Positions 43,138-56,897 of a stretch of 64,000 bases of DNA are shown here, piece after piece. Both the position numbers and the translations under genes were made by a program. The notes beneath the pieces are model-generated. The model saw nothing but the letters and a program-made list of their open reading frames with translations. It made no database searches and was not told the DNA's origin. The stretch lies in the NCBI GenBank assembly GCA_013426805.1, contig JACDZG010000014.1, positions 23,495 through 87,494 of the forward strand, written 5' to 3'. Numbering within the stretch: the stretch's first letter is position 1; each line of letters starts with the position of its first letter. This stretch comes from Chromatiaceae bacterium (GTDB lineage: Bacteria > Pseudomonadota > Gammaproteobacteria > Chromatiales > Chromatiaceae).

Positions 43138-43878
43138 ATGTCTGAACTCAGTCCTCAATTAGCTTTGCGTATCGGGCTGGCCGCACGGGCACTGCCGAAT
43201 GTCACACCAGCCTGCTTCGTGCGTATCCTGATCGATGCCGTCCGGATGCCCCTGACCGATCAAAAATTAAAGGCGTTGTCGGCGCGGCAACTGCGCATGG
43301 CCGGACGCGGGGCCTTGCGTGCGGTACCGGGCGCCTACCTTGACCGCGCGCTCCAATACTTGTGGGATCGGGCGGGCGTCGACATCGAGGACCCGGAGCT
43401 TCCGAAGCCCCAGCCCTATCGTGACGGCGACCTGCCCGGATCGGTGCGGGTCGCGGTGGCGTCCGATCAGGGTCTGGCGCTGGACGGGGACTTCGGGACC
43501 TGCGCACGCTTCCTGGTGTTCCAGGTCAGCCCCACCGCAAGCAGGCTGATCGCGGTCCGCGGAACCGCCGGCGGGAAGGGCGCCGATGACCGAAGCGCCT
43601 GGCGGGCGGACCTGATCCGCGATTGCCGCATTCTTTTTGTCGCCAAGATCGGGATTCGCGGACATGTGAAGCTTGTCAAACACGGGATCTATGTGGTGCC
43701 TGATCCCGCGGGCGGAAGCGCCTGGACAGCGGTCGAGGGCCTGGCGCGCGTCCTGCGTGACGGGCCGCCGCCCTGGCTCGGCAAGCTGACGGCGCGCCGG
43801 GCGCTGAACCCGGCATTACCGCGTGTGTCGCTGAACACCTCCCTGAACCCCGCGGCCACCGCGGCCATCGGCCACTGA
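43138..43878 (+). CDS. vnfY: VnfY/NafY-like protein for FeV-cofactor insertion
   Basis: A 246-residue two-domain protein. Residues about 1-95 form a helical N-terminal domain like that of NafY/VnfY, which docks on apo-dinitrogenase (LTDQKLKALSARQLRM, PGAYLDRALQYLWDR); residues about 100-225 are the NifX-type cofactor-binding domain (VRVAVASDQGLALDGDFGTCARFLVFQVS). The usual HFG motif reads GDFGTC, so the ligating His seen in NafY is altered. NafY-type proteins carry the finished cofactor to the apoenzyme. It follows vnfX by 15 bp and ends the vnfEN operon. Confidence 0.8.
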   Translation: MSELSPQLALRIGLAARALPNVTPACFVRILIDAVRMPLTDQKLKALSARQLRMAGRGALRAVPGAYLDRALQYLWDRAGVDIEDPELPKPQPYRDGDLPGSVRVAVASDQGLALDGDFGTCARFLVFQVSPTASRLIAVRGTAGGKGADDRSAWRADLIRDCRILFVAKIGIRGHVKLVKHGIYVVPDPAGGSAWTAVEGLARVLRDGPPPWLGKLTARRALNPALPRVSLNTSLNPAATAAIGH

Positions 43879-43989
43879 TCGACTGCTCACTCCCCCGCTA
43901 AGTCCATCGGGCAGCACTTGCTGCCCGCGCCCACATCTCCAAGGCGGAAGCCTTGGGCGCCAAATGCTCAAACCCGGTCGGCCGCGGAC

Positions 43990-44156
43990 GGTCCGCACAG
44001 CGGACCCTACGGTAACACCGTGACCCGTAGGGTCCGCTATGCGGACCGACGACCGCGCAGATCGCGCGGTGGTCGGGTTTATGACCAAGACCTGTAGGGT
44101 CCGCTGTGCGGACCCACGACCGTGCAAATCGCGCGGTGGCCGGGTTTATCACCAAG
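43990..44156. repeat. Two 63-bp direct repeats and an inverted partial copy between vnfY and vnfD
   Basis: Copies at 44027-44089 and 44094-44156 start GTAGGGTCCGCT, contain a GGTCCGC/GCGGACC palindrome and end GGGTTTATxACCAAG; they differ at about 9 positions. An inverted copy of the first 21 bp is at 43990-44010. The whole is a REP/MITE-like insertion in a 680-bp gap and contains no gene. Confidence 0.75.
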
Positions 44157-44256
44157 GCCGGGGTTCAGGTCGTCCGGCAACTCGGCGCATCGGCCTTGCT
44201 ATCGCTCTCCCGCGTGGGATGTCGAATGCACGAATCCGAACGTTGTATCCCTATTA

Positions 44257-44270
44257 GTACCACCAGGAAC
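44257..44270 (-). promoter_or_regulatory. VnfA-type enhancer site for vnfDGK
   Basis: On the minus strand GTTCCTGGTGGTAC is GTTC-N6-GTAC. It lies 186 bp before the -24 GG of the vnfD promoter. Confidence 0.62.
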
Positions 44271-44453
44271 GCATGCCCGGATCCCGCCTAGCGCCGATGC
44301 GACTCCCCCGCGACTGATCGCTTTACCATTGCTGAGAATCGCCGGCTGTGCACTCGGTCTGCCCCCCGTCAAGATCTGTAACTGATTGATAAAAAACCGT
44401 TGACTATCTCCCTTTGTCACTATTGAAAACCTGATGCTCCCATACCGGAAGGG

Positions 44454-44470
44454 TTGGCATAGGACGTGCA
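44454..44470 (+). promoter_or_regulatory. Sigma-54 promoter of vnfDGK
   Basis: TTGGCATAGGACGTGCA keeps GG-N10-GC with TTGGCA at -24 and GTGCA at -12. The vnfD ATG is 87 bp downstream, giving a leader of about 75 nt. Confidence 0.78.
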
Positions 44471-44487
44471 GAATCCACTCTGTCTGA

Positions 44488-47805
<3,318 letters not shown>

Positions 47806-47922
47806 GCGCCAACGATCGGGATCGGCGCGTGTGACCCGACCCGGGCGCATCGCAAACAGTGCTCGGGCGCAGGCCCGACCCAGCGGGGGCCGGTGATTTC
47901 CGGTCAGTGTTCAACCGCGCAA

Positions 47923-47946
47923 GGCGAGCGGCGGCCGCCGCTCGCC
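47923..47946. repeat. Perfect 24-bp palindrome after vnfK
   Basis: Arms GGCGAGCGGCGG and CCGCCGCTCGCC abut without a loop. Between vnfK and the NifX-like gene it would form a strong RNA hairpin that could stabilise the vnfDGK message or attenuate downstream transcription; there is no T-run. Confidence 0.55.
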
Positions 47947-47966
47947 TGGTATTGGAGGACTCAGTC

Positions 47967-48440
47967 ATGCCTCAGATCGGACATATCAAGGTCGCGATTG
48001 CCACCAACGATCTATTACAGGCGAACGGGCATTTCGCCCATGCCAAGCAGCTCGTCATCTATGATGTGAGCGCGGATAGCCATGCATTTCTGGATTGCAT
48101 CCAATTCCGCGCCGGCGCTGCAGGCGGCAGCGCGCCGGTCAAAGGTCCCGGCGGCGGCCAGGGGTGTTCCATGGCGGACCCTACCGGCGGAGTCAGCAGC
48201 GAGTCGCTTCAGGCTCGCTATGAGTCAGTCAGCGGCTGTGCGATGCTCTTCTGCAAGGGGCTGACGGACCTGCATGCGGTCACGGTGAACGATCTGGGGG
48301 TCTATCCGGTGAAGCTGGAGAGGAGCCGAGAGATTCCGGAGGTCATCAGTCACGTCCAACGCCTGATCGCCAAACCACCCCTGTGGCTGCGCCGGGCGCT
48401 GGGCACCGCCGCCCCGACGGGCGCGCCGCTGGCAGCCTGA
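47967..48440 (+). CDS. NifX-family cofactor-binding protein downstream of vnfDGK
   Basis: The frame opens at 47859, but ATG 47967 has GGAGG 9 bp ahead and gives a 157-residue protein starting MPQIGHIKVAIATNDLLQ. It has the family NGHFAHAKQLVIYDVS motif and a Gly/Cys-rich loop (GPGGGQGCSMADP) before GCAMLFCKGLTDLHAVTVND. It probably carries a cofactor intermediate to or from VFe protein. It lies 161 bp after vnfK behind a palindrome and converges on modD. The rise to five NifX-family genes in one window is notable. Confidence 0.83.
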   Translation: MPQIGHIKVAIATNDLLQANGHFAHAKQLVIYDVSADSHAFLDCIQFRAGAAGGSAPVKGPGGGQGCSMADPTGGVSSESLQARYESVSGCAMLFCKGLTDLHAVTVNDLGVYPVKLERSREIPEVISHVQRLIAKPPLWLRRALGTAAPTGAPLAA

Positions 48441-48487
48441 GGGGGCCAGTCGTCACCTGGAAGGAAGCGCGGGGGTCCTGACGCGGT

Positions 48488-49339
48488 TTAGCGCAGCAGA
48501 AACCGCACCTGTACATCCCGTGGCGGCGCCAGATGCGGGGCCGTGGTGACCAGCAGGCGGGCGCCCGCCCGGGCATAGTCCTCGGCATTACGCGCATTGA
48601 TGCCGCCGGCGGCGGCAACCACGGCGAGCGAACCCAGCGCGGCAAGTTCCGCTGCGACCTCCGCCACCGCCGCGGGCGTGAATTTCTCCAGTTGCAGCAC
48701 GTCGGCGGCGGCCCAGACCAGCGCCTCCTCCGGGGTGGCGACCTCGACCACCACGCGCTTTTCCGGACAGTGGCGGCGCAGCCGGGCGATGGTCTCGGCG
48801 GGCGGCTCCTGACCGAGGAACAGGCGGTGCTCGGCGAACACCAGCAGGGTCTCGGAAAGCCCCGTGCGATGCATCACTGCACCGCCGCTGCGGAATGCCT
48901 TGACCGACAGCCGACGGGTGCCGGGGACATTCTTGCGGGTGCCCGCCACCAGGGCATCCGGGTGACCGCGCCGCGCGGCGGCGACGATCCCGGCCGCGCT
49001 GGTGGCGATTCCGGAACACCATTCCATCAGGGTTTGGGCGACCTTCCAGCCCCGATGCAGTGCGCCGGCCGGACCGTCCGCCTCCAGTAACAGGGTCTCG
49101 GGCGGCGCCTCGCTGCCGGAGGGCATCGTTGCCTGGGCGTGCGCACCGCACAACTGGAACAGGCGCACGGCCTCCTCGACCCCGCAGACGATCATGGGGT
49201 CGCGAGCGAAAAAACGGATGCTTCCGGGACGAGCGGCGATGCCAAGCGACTCGGTCGTCAGATCGCCGAAGGCAACGTCTTCAGCAAGCAAGTGATGCAG
49301 TTCATGGTCGCCGAGGACCGGTGGTTGGAAATCGATCAA
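48488..49339 (-). CDS. modD: ModD, quinolinate-phosphoribosyltransferase-like protein of molybdate loci
   Basis: A 283-residue protein from TTG 49339, which has AGGA 8 bp ahead; GTG 49360 would add seven residues. LLAEDVAFGDLTTESLGI is the signature shared with NadC, GTRKNVPGTRRLSVKAFRSGGAVMHRTGL (core cited) the ModD-specific active-site stretch, and AAGGINARNAEDYARAGA the C-terminal barrel. ModD proteins are found with Mo transport and alternative nitrogenase genes; their substrate is unproved. It diverges in direction from mod genes to the right but sits with mop on the minus strand. Confidence 0.88.
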   Translation of the reverse strand: MIDFQPPVLGDHELHHLLAEDVAFGDLTTESLGIAARPGSIRFFARDPMIVCGVEEAVRLFQLCGAHAQATMPSGSEAPPETLLLEADGPAGALHRGWKVAQTLMEWCSGIATSAAGIVAAARRGHPDALVAGTRKNVPGTRRLSVKAFRSGGAVMHRTGLSETLLVFAEHRLFLGQEPPAETIARLRRHCPEKRVVVEVATPEEALVWAAADVLQLEKFTPAAVAEVAAELAALGSLAVVAAAGGINARNAEDYARAGARLLVTTAPHLAPPRDVQVRFLLR

Positions 49340-49443
49340 TGAATCGGTCCTCGCGACCACCCGACGACGGACGCAACCGCACCAGGAAGGTGCGGTCCGC
49401 CCCCTGCGAGCGGTCAGCGCTATTTATCGGTGCGATAACGCTG

Positions 49444-49872
49444 TCAGGCCGGGACGCCGAGAATCACGGAGGGCGCCTTGAACACCGCGGTCGCCGCGCC
49501 GCCTTCCTTCAACCCCAGATCGGTCACGGCCCCGTGGGTGATGGTGGCATGGACCTCGACGCCGCCTGCCAGGGTAATCGTCACCTCGGCGTTCACCGGC
49601 CCGAGGGTCAGCGACTTGACGGTGCCGGCGAGACAATTACGCGCACTCAAGCGCAGGCCGGAGCTGTCGGTCATCACCAGCACGGATGATGCCTTCACCA
49701 GGGCAACCGCATCCTTTCCAGTCTGTAAGCCCAGTGATTTGACGCTCTCGTTGGTCACGACGGCGACGATCTTCTCACCGCCCGGGAGCACCAGATCCAC
49801 CTCGCTGTTGACGGCGCCGGCCTTGACCGTCTCGACCTTGCCCTGAAACTGGTTGCGTGCACTGATTTTCAT
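49444..49872 (-). CDS. mop: Molbindin with two Mop domains
   Basis: From ATG 49872 (MKISARNQFQGKVETVKAGAVN) a 142-residue protein of two tandem Mop/TOBE domains: KISARNQFQG...VVLVMT and LRLSARNCLAGTVKSLTLGPVNAEVTI...SVILGVPA. Such proteins bind molybdate (or tungstate) oxyanions in the cytoplasm for storage or buffering. The start has a GAGAGAACG ribosome-binding region. It is divergent from modE, with ModE-like operators in the 190-bp gap, so it is probably Mo-regulated. In Rhodobacter a mop gene is likewise tied to Mo control of alternative nitrogenase. Confidence 0.93.
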   Translation of the reverse strand: MKISARNQFQGKVETVKAGAVNSEVDLVLPGGEKIVAVVTNESVKSLGLQTGKDAVALVKASSVLVMTDSSGLRLSARNCLAGTVKSLTLGPVNAEVTITLAGGVEVHATITHGAVTDLGLKEGGAATAVFKAPSVILGVPA

Positions 49873-50003
49873 ATCGACGTTCTCTCGGTGAAAAATTTGA
49901 CTTCGACCCACCGGTCCACGCGGGACCGACACGAACCGTGCAGCGTAGGCCATGGCGAACGGTAAACTCAACCATAGCGCCGCCTTGACATGGCGTATGT
50001 TTT

Positions 50004-50047
50004 GCTATTCAAATAGCGGTTCTCGTTATAGTGTGCTCTATATATTG
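50004..50047. promoter_or_regulatory. ModE operator region between mop and modE
   Basis: CGTTATAGTGTGCTC then TATATATTG (50024-50047) matches the ModE box arms; just left of it GCTATTCAAATAGC (50004-50017) is a perfect palindrome with a GCTAT half-arm. They occupy the divergent mop/modE promoter zone and suggest repression by Mo-ModE and autoregulation. Confidence 0.55.
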
Positions 50048-50059
50048 AATCCTGGAACG

Positions 50060-51720
<1,661 letters not shown>

Positions 51721-51892
51721 GCGGTCGATACGTGTCGGTCAGGGGCTCGTCGCCTGCTCCCTGATCGGCACCTCAGGCGGCCTGATTGGCTTCGGCGCAG
51801 CCGGGTCTGCTGCATTGGGGGCTGGTGCTGCTGAACTCCGTGGTCAGGATCGTCCAGCACACCCACTGATAAGGGAACGATAAGGGAACCCC

Positions 51893-52570
51893 ATGTTTCT
51901 GACTGATACCGATCTGCAATCCATCTGGCTGACCTTGCGCCTGGCGAGCGTTGTCACCTTGATCCTGTTTCTGGTCGGCACCCCGGTGGCCTGGTGGCTG
52001 GCCCGGACCCGCTCGCGCTGGAAGGGGCCGATCGGTGCCGTGGTGGCGCTGCCGCTGGTGCTGCCGCCCTCGGTGCTCGGCTTTTATCTGCTGGTGACCA
52101 TGGGGCCGAACGGACCGGTGGGACAGCTCACCCAGGCATTGGGGATTGGTCTCTTGCCCTTCACCTTCTGGGGGCTCGTCGTCGCCTCGGTCTTCTATTC
52201 CTTCCCCTTCATGGTCCAGCCGGTGCAGAACGCCTTTGAAGCCGTCGGCGAGCGCCCGCTGGAAGTGGCGGCGACCCTGCGGGCCTCGCCGTTCGATGCA
52301 TTCTTCACCGTGGCCCTGCCGCTTGCGCTGCCTGGGTTCCTGACCGCGGGCATCCTGACCTTCGCTCATACCGTGGGCGAGTTCGGCGTGGTACTGATGA
52401 TCGGCGGCAATATCCCCGGCGTGACGCGGGTCGCCTCGGTCCAAATCTATGACCATGTCGAGGCCATGGAGTACAGCGATGCCCATCGCCTGGCCGCGGT
52501 GATGCTGATCTTCTCCTTCCTGGTCCTGCTGGCGCTCTACCTCTGGCGCCCGAACCCCAAGAATACCTGA
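51893..52570 (+). CDS. modB: Molybdate ABC transporter permease
   Basis: A 225-residue inner-membrane protein of normal ModB length with five or six helices. [38 protein letters not shown], the EAA-loop that contacts ModC, and [18 protein letters not shown] are the family signatures. It follows modA by 172 bp; that gap carries a direct repeat of GATAAGGGAAC (51870-51891) beside the start, whose second copy supplies the AAGGGAAC ribosome-binding sequence. Confidence 0.95.
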   Translation: MFLTDTDLQSIWLTLRLASVVTLILFLVGTPVAWWLARTRSRWKGPIGAVVALPLVLPPSVLGFYLLVTMGPNGPVGQLTQALGIGLLPFTFWGLVVASVFYSFPFMVQPVQNAFEAVGERPLEVAATLRASPFDAFFTVALPLALPGFLTAGILTFAHTVGEFGVVLMIGGNIPGVTRVASVQIYDHVEAMEYSDAHRLAAVMLIFSFLVLLALYLWRPNPKNT

Positions 52571-52576
52571 ACCGCT

Positions 52577-53656
52577 ATGGAGCCGATCGAAGCACGCTTC
52601 AACCTGGATTGGCCCGGCTTCAGCCTGGCGGTGGATGAGCAACTGCCCGGACGCGGGGTCACCGCCCTGTTCGGTCATTCGGGCTCCGGCAAGACCACCC
52701 TGCTGCGCTGCATCGCCGGCCTGTTACGGGCACCCAACGGCCGTCTCGTCTTTCAGGGCACGGTCTGGCAGGATGATTCCACCTGGGTGCCGACCCACCG
52801 GCGCTCACTCGGCTATGTCTTTCAGGAGGCCAGCCTGTTCCCGCATCTCACGGTGATCGGGAACCTGCGGTACGGACAAAAGCGCGCCCCGGCGGATATC
52901 CCGGCGGAGGAGCGGGTGAGCCTGGATCAGGCGATCGACCTGTTGGGTATTCGGCCCTTGCTGGACCGCAAGCCCGGCCGCCTCTCCGGCGGCGAGCGCC
53001 AACGGGTGGCGATCGCCCGCGCGCTGGCCGTCAGCCCGCGCATTCTGCTGCTGGACGAGCCGCTGGCCGCGCTGGATCTGGCGCGCAAACAAGAGATTTT
53101 GCCCTATCTCGAACGGCTGCATGACGAACTGGCGATCCCGGTACTCTATGTCAGCCACGCCCCGGACGAGGTCGCGCGCCTGGCCGATCATCTGGTGATC
53201 ATGGACGGCGGGCGGGTGCTCGCAAGCGGACCGCTGGCCGCCACCCTGGCCCGCCTCGACCTGCCGATCCGGTTGGGCGAAGACGCCGGGGTGGTGCTGG
53301 AAGGCCGCATCACCGAGCGCGACACCCGCTGGCACTTGCTCAAAGTGGACTGCGGCGGTGTCAATCTGTGGGTGCGCGACACTGGTGTGCCGACCGATCA
53401 CTCGGTGCGTGTGCGCATCCTCGCGCGCGACGTGAGTATCGTGCTGGCGCCCGTGGAGGGCACCAGCATCCTCAACACGCTTCCGGCGCGGGTCCTCTCC
53501 CTGGGCGAGGACGCTCACCCCGCGCTGGCCCTGGTCCAATTGCAGGCGGGTCAGTCCACCCTGCTCGCCCGTCTCACCCACCGCTCCGCGGACCATCTGG
53601 GCCTGGCGCCCGGACTGCCGGTCTGGATTCAGATTAAAGCGGTCGCGTTGCTGTAG
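52577..53656 (+). CDS. modC: Molybdate ABC transporter ATPase
   Basis: A 359-residue ATPase with Walker A GHSGSGKTTLL, signature LSGGERQRVAIARAL, Walker B ILLLDEPLAALD, and a C-terminal Mop/TOBE domain from about residue 295 (SILNTLPARVLSLGEDAHPA) that senses molybdate. The VPTHRRSLGYVFQE stretch is typical of ModC. It starts 6 bp after modB. No terminator with a T-run is visible after it; the 155 bp to the next gene show nothing recognisable. Confidence 0.95.
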   Translation: MEPIEARFNLDWPGFSLAVDEQLPGRGVTALFGHSGSGKTTLLRCIAGLLRAPNGRLVFQGTVWQDDSTWVPTHRRSLGYVFQEASLFPHLTVIGNLRYGQKRAPADIPAEERVSLDQAIDLLGIRPLLDRKPGRLSGGERQRVAIARALAVSPRILLLDEPLAALDLARKQEILPYLERLHDELAIPVLYVSHAPDEVARLADHLVIMDGGRVLASGPLAATLARLDLPIRLGEDAGVVLEGRITERDTRWHLLKVDCGGVNLWVRDTGVPTDHSVRVRILARDVSIVLAPVEGTSILNTLPARVLSLGEDAHPALALVQLQAGQSTLLARLTHRSADHLGLAPGLPVWIQIKAVALL

Positions 53657-53812
53657 CGCAACGACGCTGCTTCGGGAGCCTGTTACCCCTGAAATTGGGC
53701 AGCATCATCGCCGTCATTTCGGCAGGATGCCCGAGTCCCTTGCCACGGATGCTAGCGCTCAGCAGGCACGAACCTGCAAGATGGGACAGTCCGCTCAATC
53801 AGCCAATCATCA

Positions 53813-54943
53813 ATGGTCGAGCAGACTCACTGTGCGCTCTTGCGGAGGTTTGTCCCTTTGACCCATCAGTTGACCGATCGACCGCCGGACCACCGAGCGG
53901 GTGAGTGGATTTCCGGAACCGGGGCCAAAGCCGCGACGCGAGTGCTCGGGACCGTGGCGGCGGCCCTCGCCGTGCTCGCCCTGCTGGCCGGCTGCGCCGG
54001 AGCACCGCCGGTCGGCCCCCGGTCAGCGGACACGCCGGTGCGGCTCATCACGACGGCGGCCGTGATGGACGACGGCCAGCGGCTGCAGCTGCGCCGATGG
54101 GGAGAGGCGCGCGGAGCGCGGGGCCTGGTGCTGGCGCTGCACGGCTTCAACGACCACGCGGGCGCCTTCGCCCAACTCGGCCCGGCGCTCGCCGCCCGCG
54201 GCTTTCTTGTCTACGCCTATGACCAGCGCGGCTTCGGTACCCGCGGCCGGTGGGCGGGCGAAGACCGCTTGATCGCCGATCTGCGCGCGGTGGCGGCCGT
54301 GCTGCGGCAGCACCACCCCCAACTGCCGCTCACCCTGCTGGGCGAGAGCATGGGCGGCGCGGTGATCATGGCGGCCGCCGAGACCGTCCCGGCGGCGGGT
54401 CGCGTGCTGATCGCACCCGCGGTCTGGTCCCGTGACACTATGCATCCGGTGCAGCGGGCGGCGCTTGCCGTCGCGGCCAACACCCTGCCCTGGCTGGTGC
54501 TGACCGGTAAGGGGGTGCGCCGGCCGCCCAGCGACAATCGGCCGATGCTGCGTGCCTATGCCGCCGACCCGCTGGTCATCAAGGCGACCCGGATCGAGGC
54601 CCTGTGGGGCGTCACCAACCTGATGGACCGTGCCCGCGCTGCCGGTCCGCGGTTGCCGCGGCCGGCACTGGTGCTTTACGGTGAGCACGACCGGATCATT
54701 CCCCGTGCGGCCTTCTGCACCATGCTCGACGAACTGCCCACCCCAGCCCCGGACCTGCGGTTGGTGCTCTACGCCCAGGGCTGGCACCTGCTGACCCGCG
54801 ACCTGCAGGGGGATCGGGTGATCAATGACATCGCCGCCTGGCTCACCAGCCCCCAGGCGTCCCTGCCGTCGGGTGAGGAGACCGTCCGCGGCAGTCCGCG
54901 GCTGCGCCGATTCTGTGTCGATGGTCCTGACTTAACTTATTAA
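53813..54943 (+). CDS. Alpha/beta hydrolase lipoprotein (lysophospholipase/monoacylglycerol-lipase-like)
   Basis: A 376-residue serine hydrolase. LALHGFNDHAGAF is the oxyanion-hole strand, GESMGGAV the nucleophile elbow with catalytic Ser, and YGEHDRIIP and GWHLLTRD supply Asp and His. ALAVLALLAGCAGAPP near residues 50-65 reads as a lipobox, implying a membrane-anchored lipoprotein, so the true start is probably downstream of 53813 (for example a GTG near 53940). It resembles PldB/MAG lipases. It follows modC by 156 bp and has no evident link to nitrogen fixation. Confidence 0.8.
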   Translation: MVEQTHCALLRRFVPLTHQLTDRPPDHRAGEWISGTGAKAATRVLGTVAAALAVLALLAGCAGAPPVGPRSADTPVRLITTAAVMDDGQRLQLRRWGEARGARGLVLALHGFNDHAGAFAQLGPALAARGFLVYAYDQRGFGTRGRWAGEDRLIADLRAVAAVLRQHHPQLPLTLLGESMGGAVIMAAAETVPAAGRVLIAPAVWSRDTMHPVQRAALAVAANTLPWLVLTGKGVRRPPSDNRPMLRAYAADPLVIKATRIEALWGVTNLMDRARAAGPRLPRPALVLYGEHDRIIPRAAFCTMLDELPTPAPDLRLVLYAQGWHLLTRDLQGDRVINDIAAWLTSPQASLPSGEETVRGSPRLRRFCVDGPDLTY

Positions 54944-54956
54944 CGAAACCTTCCCT

Positions 54957-55844
54957 ATGAAGACCTACCTGGACTGTTATCCCTGTTTCCTGCGTCAGGC
55001 CTTGAGCGCGGCCCGCCGCGCCCAGGCCACGGTGGAACAGCAACGCCAAATCCTGCTGGACACCATGGACCTGCTCCAGGCCTTGCCGCCGCAGGCCACG
55101 CCACCGGTGATGGCCGAGCGTATCCACCGGATGGTCCGCGCCCGCACCAACACCCCCGACCCCTATCGGCAGAGCAAGCACGACGCCACGGCACAAGCGC
55201 TGGGGCTGCTTCCCGAACTGCGGGAACGCGTCCGCACCGCGTCTGATCCGCTGGAGACCGCGGTGCGGATCGCCATCGCCGGCAACATCATCGACGACGG
55301 TGCCGCGGAACACTACGACCTGCAGGCGACCTTGGCGCGCGTGCTCGAACAGCCCTTCGCCATCGACGGTCTGGCGCAGTTGCGTAAGGCGCTGAGTACC
55401 GTGGATGCCATTCTCTACCTGGCCGACAATGCCGGCGAGACGGTCTTCGATCGCGTTCTGATCGAGACCATCGACCGGCCGGTCACCTATGCGGTCAAGG
55501 CCGGCCCGATCATCAACGATGCAACCCTGGAGGATGCCTTGGCCGCGGGATTGGATGCGGTCAGCACCCTCATCGATACCGGTTCCGACGCGCCCGGCAC
55601 CTTGCTTGACCGTTGCTCCCCGGCGTTTCGCGCTCACTTTGCGCAAGCACCGCTCATCATCGCCAAGGGCCAGGCCAACTACGAGACACTCAGTGACATT
55701 CGGGCACCGGTGTTCTTTCTCCTCCAGGCCAAGTGTCGGATCATTGCCGACGATCTGGGCGTACCCGTCGCCGGTGTTGTTCTGAAGGCTCCGGTCGACC
55801 TGCGCCGATGGGATAATGACTGTGGCGGCGAGAAGCAACCTTGA
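54957..55844 (+). CDS. DUF89/ARMT1-like metal-dependent phosphatase
   Basis: A 295-residue protein. The start KTYLDCYPCFLRQALSAARRA has the CxxC of DUF89 subfamily I; YLADNAGETVFDRVLIE, AVKAGPIINDATLEDALAAGLD (abbreviated) and IIAKGQANYETLSD are the metal- and phosphate-binding signatures. DUF89 proteins are Co/Ni/Mn-dependent damage-control phosphatases acting on harmful sugar phosphates or cofactor side products. It is followed at once by a radical SAM gene (start within 16 bp of the stop) and then by a NifX-like gene, which suggests a cofactor-related operon. No good ribosome-binding site is seen. Confidence 0.85.
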   Translation: MKTYLDCYPCFLRQALSAARRAQATVEQQRQILLDTMDLLQALPPQATPPVMAERIHRMVRARTNTPDPYRQSKHDATAQALGLLPELRERVRTASDPLETAVRIAIAGNIIDDGAAEHYDLQATLARVLEQPFAIDGLAQLRKALSTVDAILYLADNAGETVFDRVLIETIDRPVTYAVKAGPIINDATLEDALAAGLDAVSTLIDTGSDAPGTLLDRCSPAFRAHFAQAPLIIAKGQANYETLSDIRAPVFFLLQAKCRIIADDLGVPVAGVVLKAPVDLRRWDNDCGGEKQP

Positions 55845-55859
55845 TTGGAGTGCAGTCGA

Positions 55860-56759
55860 TTGGATCATGATCCGCCAATCCGCTACGTCGAACCGGTCTA
55901 TCGTCCGCCGAGCGAGGCCGAGTCGCTGATTCTGCCGGTCACCGACGGCTGTTCCTGGAATCGATGCAGTTTCTGCGAGATGTACCGGGCGCCGCAGAAG
56001 CGGTTCCGTGCCCGGGACGCAGCCGACGTGCTGGAGAGTATCCGCCGTATCGGCGAGGATGAGGGGGAGCAGGCGCGGCGCGTCTTTCTGGCCGATGGTG
56101 ATGCGCTGGTGTTGCCGACGCGCCGCTTGCTGGCCTATCTGGAGGCGATTCGCACCCACTTGCCGTCCGTGCATCGCGTTTCCAGCTATTGCCTGGCGCG
56201 TAATCTGAACAAGAAATCGGTCAGCGAACTCAAGGAGCTATTCGATGCGGGTCTGAAGCTCGCTTACCTTGGCGCGGAGTCGGGCGACGCGACCGTGCTC
56301 GCGCGGGTGAGCAAGGGTGAAAGCGTCGAATCGACCCGCGCTGCACTCGATAAACTGGGCCAGGCCGGCATTCGCCGCTCGGTGATGATCATCAATGGCT
56401 TGGGCGGCGAATCGCTGAGCGCGCAACACGCGGACAATTCCGCGCGCCTGATCAATGCCACGGCGCCCGAATATCTGTCCACCCTGGTGCTCACCCTGAA
56501 CGACGGCGGCGCCCGCTTTCGCGCGACCTGGCCCGACTGGCAACCCCTGTCGCAATCCGGGTTGTTCCGCGAAATGGAAGGTTTCTTGTCCGCGCTGGAC
56601 TTGCGGCGGACCCTGTTCCGGTCCGATCACGCATCCAACTGGCTGGTGCTGAAGGGGACGCTCGGCGCCGACAAGGCGCGTCTGCTGGCGCAGGTGCGGG
56701 CGGCGATTGAACGGCCGGAGGCCGCGGCATTGCGGGCGGCATGGATGCGGGGCTTGTAG
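55860..56759 (+). CDS. Radical SAM protein with C-x4-C-x2-C motif
   Basis: A 299-residue enzyme; the frame opens at TTG 55845, but TTG 55860 has GGAG ahead. TDGCSWNRCSFCEMY holds three cysteines spaced C-x4-C-x2-C rather than the canonical C-x3-C-x2-C, as in a family of TIM-barrel radical SAM proteins related to Elp3/YgiQ. GLKLAYLGAESGD and the ALDKLGQAGIRRSVMIINGLGG strand-helix follow. It would use a 4Fe-4S cluster and S-adenosylmethionine for an unknown radical reaction. Between DUF89 and NifX-like genes, it may belong to cofactor biosynthesis or salvage. Confidence 0.85.
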   Translation: MDHDPPIRYVEPVYRPPSEAESLILPVTDGCSWNRCSFCEMYRAPQKRFRARDAADVLESIRRIGEDEGEQARRVFLADGDALVLPTRRLLAYLEAIRTHLPSVHRVSSYCLARNLNKKSVSELKELFDAGLKLAYLGAESGDATVLARVSKGESVESTRAALDKLGQAGIRRSVMIINGLGGESLSAQHADNSARLINATAPEYLSTLVLTLNDGGARFRATWPDWQPLSQSGLFREMEGFLSALDLRRTLFRSDHASNWLVLKGTLGADKARLLAQVRAAIERPEAAALRAAWMRGL

Positions 56760-56897
56760 GACACGTGGTTGCGCCCTGCTCAAGCCGCCCCGCCGCCAAG
56801 GGCTTTTTCAGGATTACCGGGTCCTCGTCCCGTTCCCTGCTACCATTTGACGTTTGGCGCGACCCTGTACCGCGCGCCTCCCGGAGGCTGACGAACC

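Noticed and set aside
51870..51891. Direct repeat GATAAGGGAAC before modB as an operator
   Set aside because: It is only two copies directly at the ribosome-binding position, so a small tandem duplication of the ribosome-binding region is the simpler explanation.
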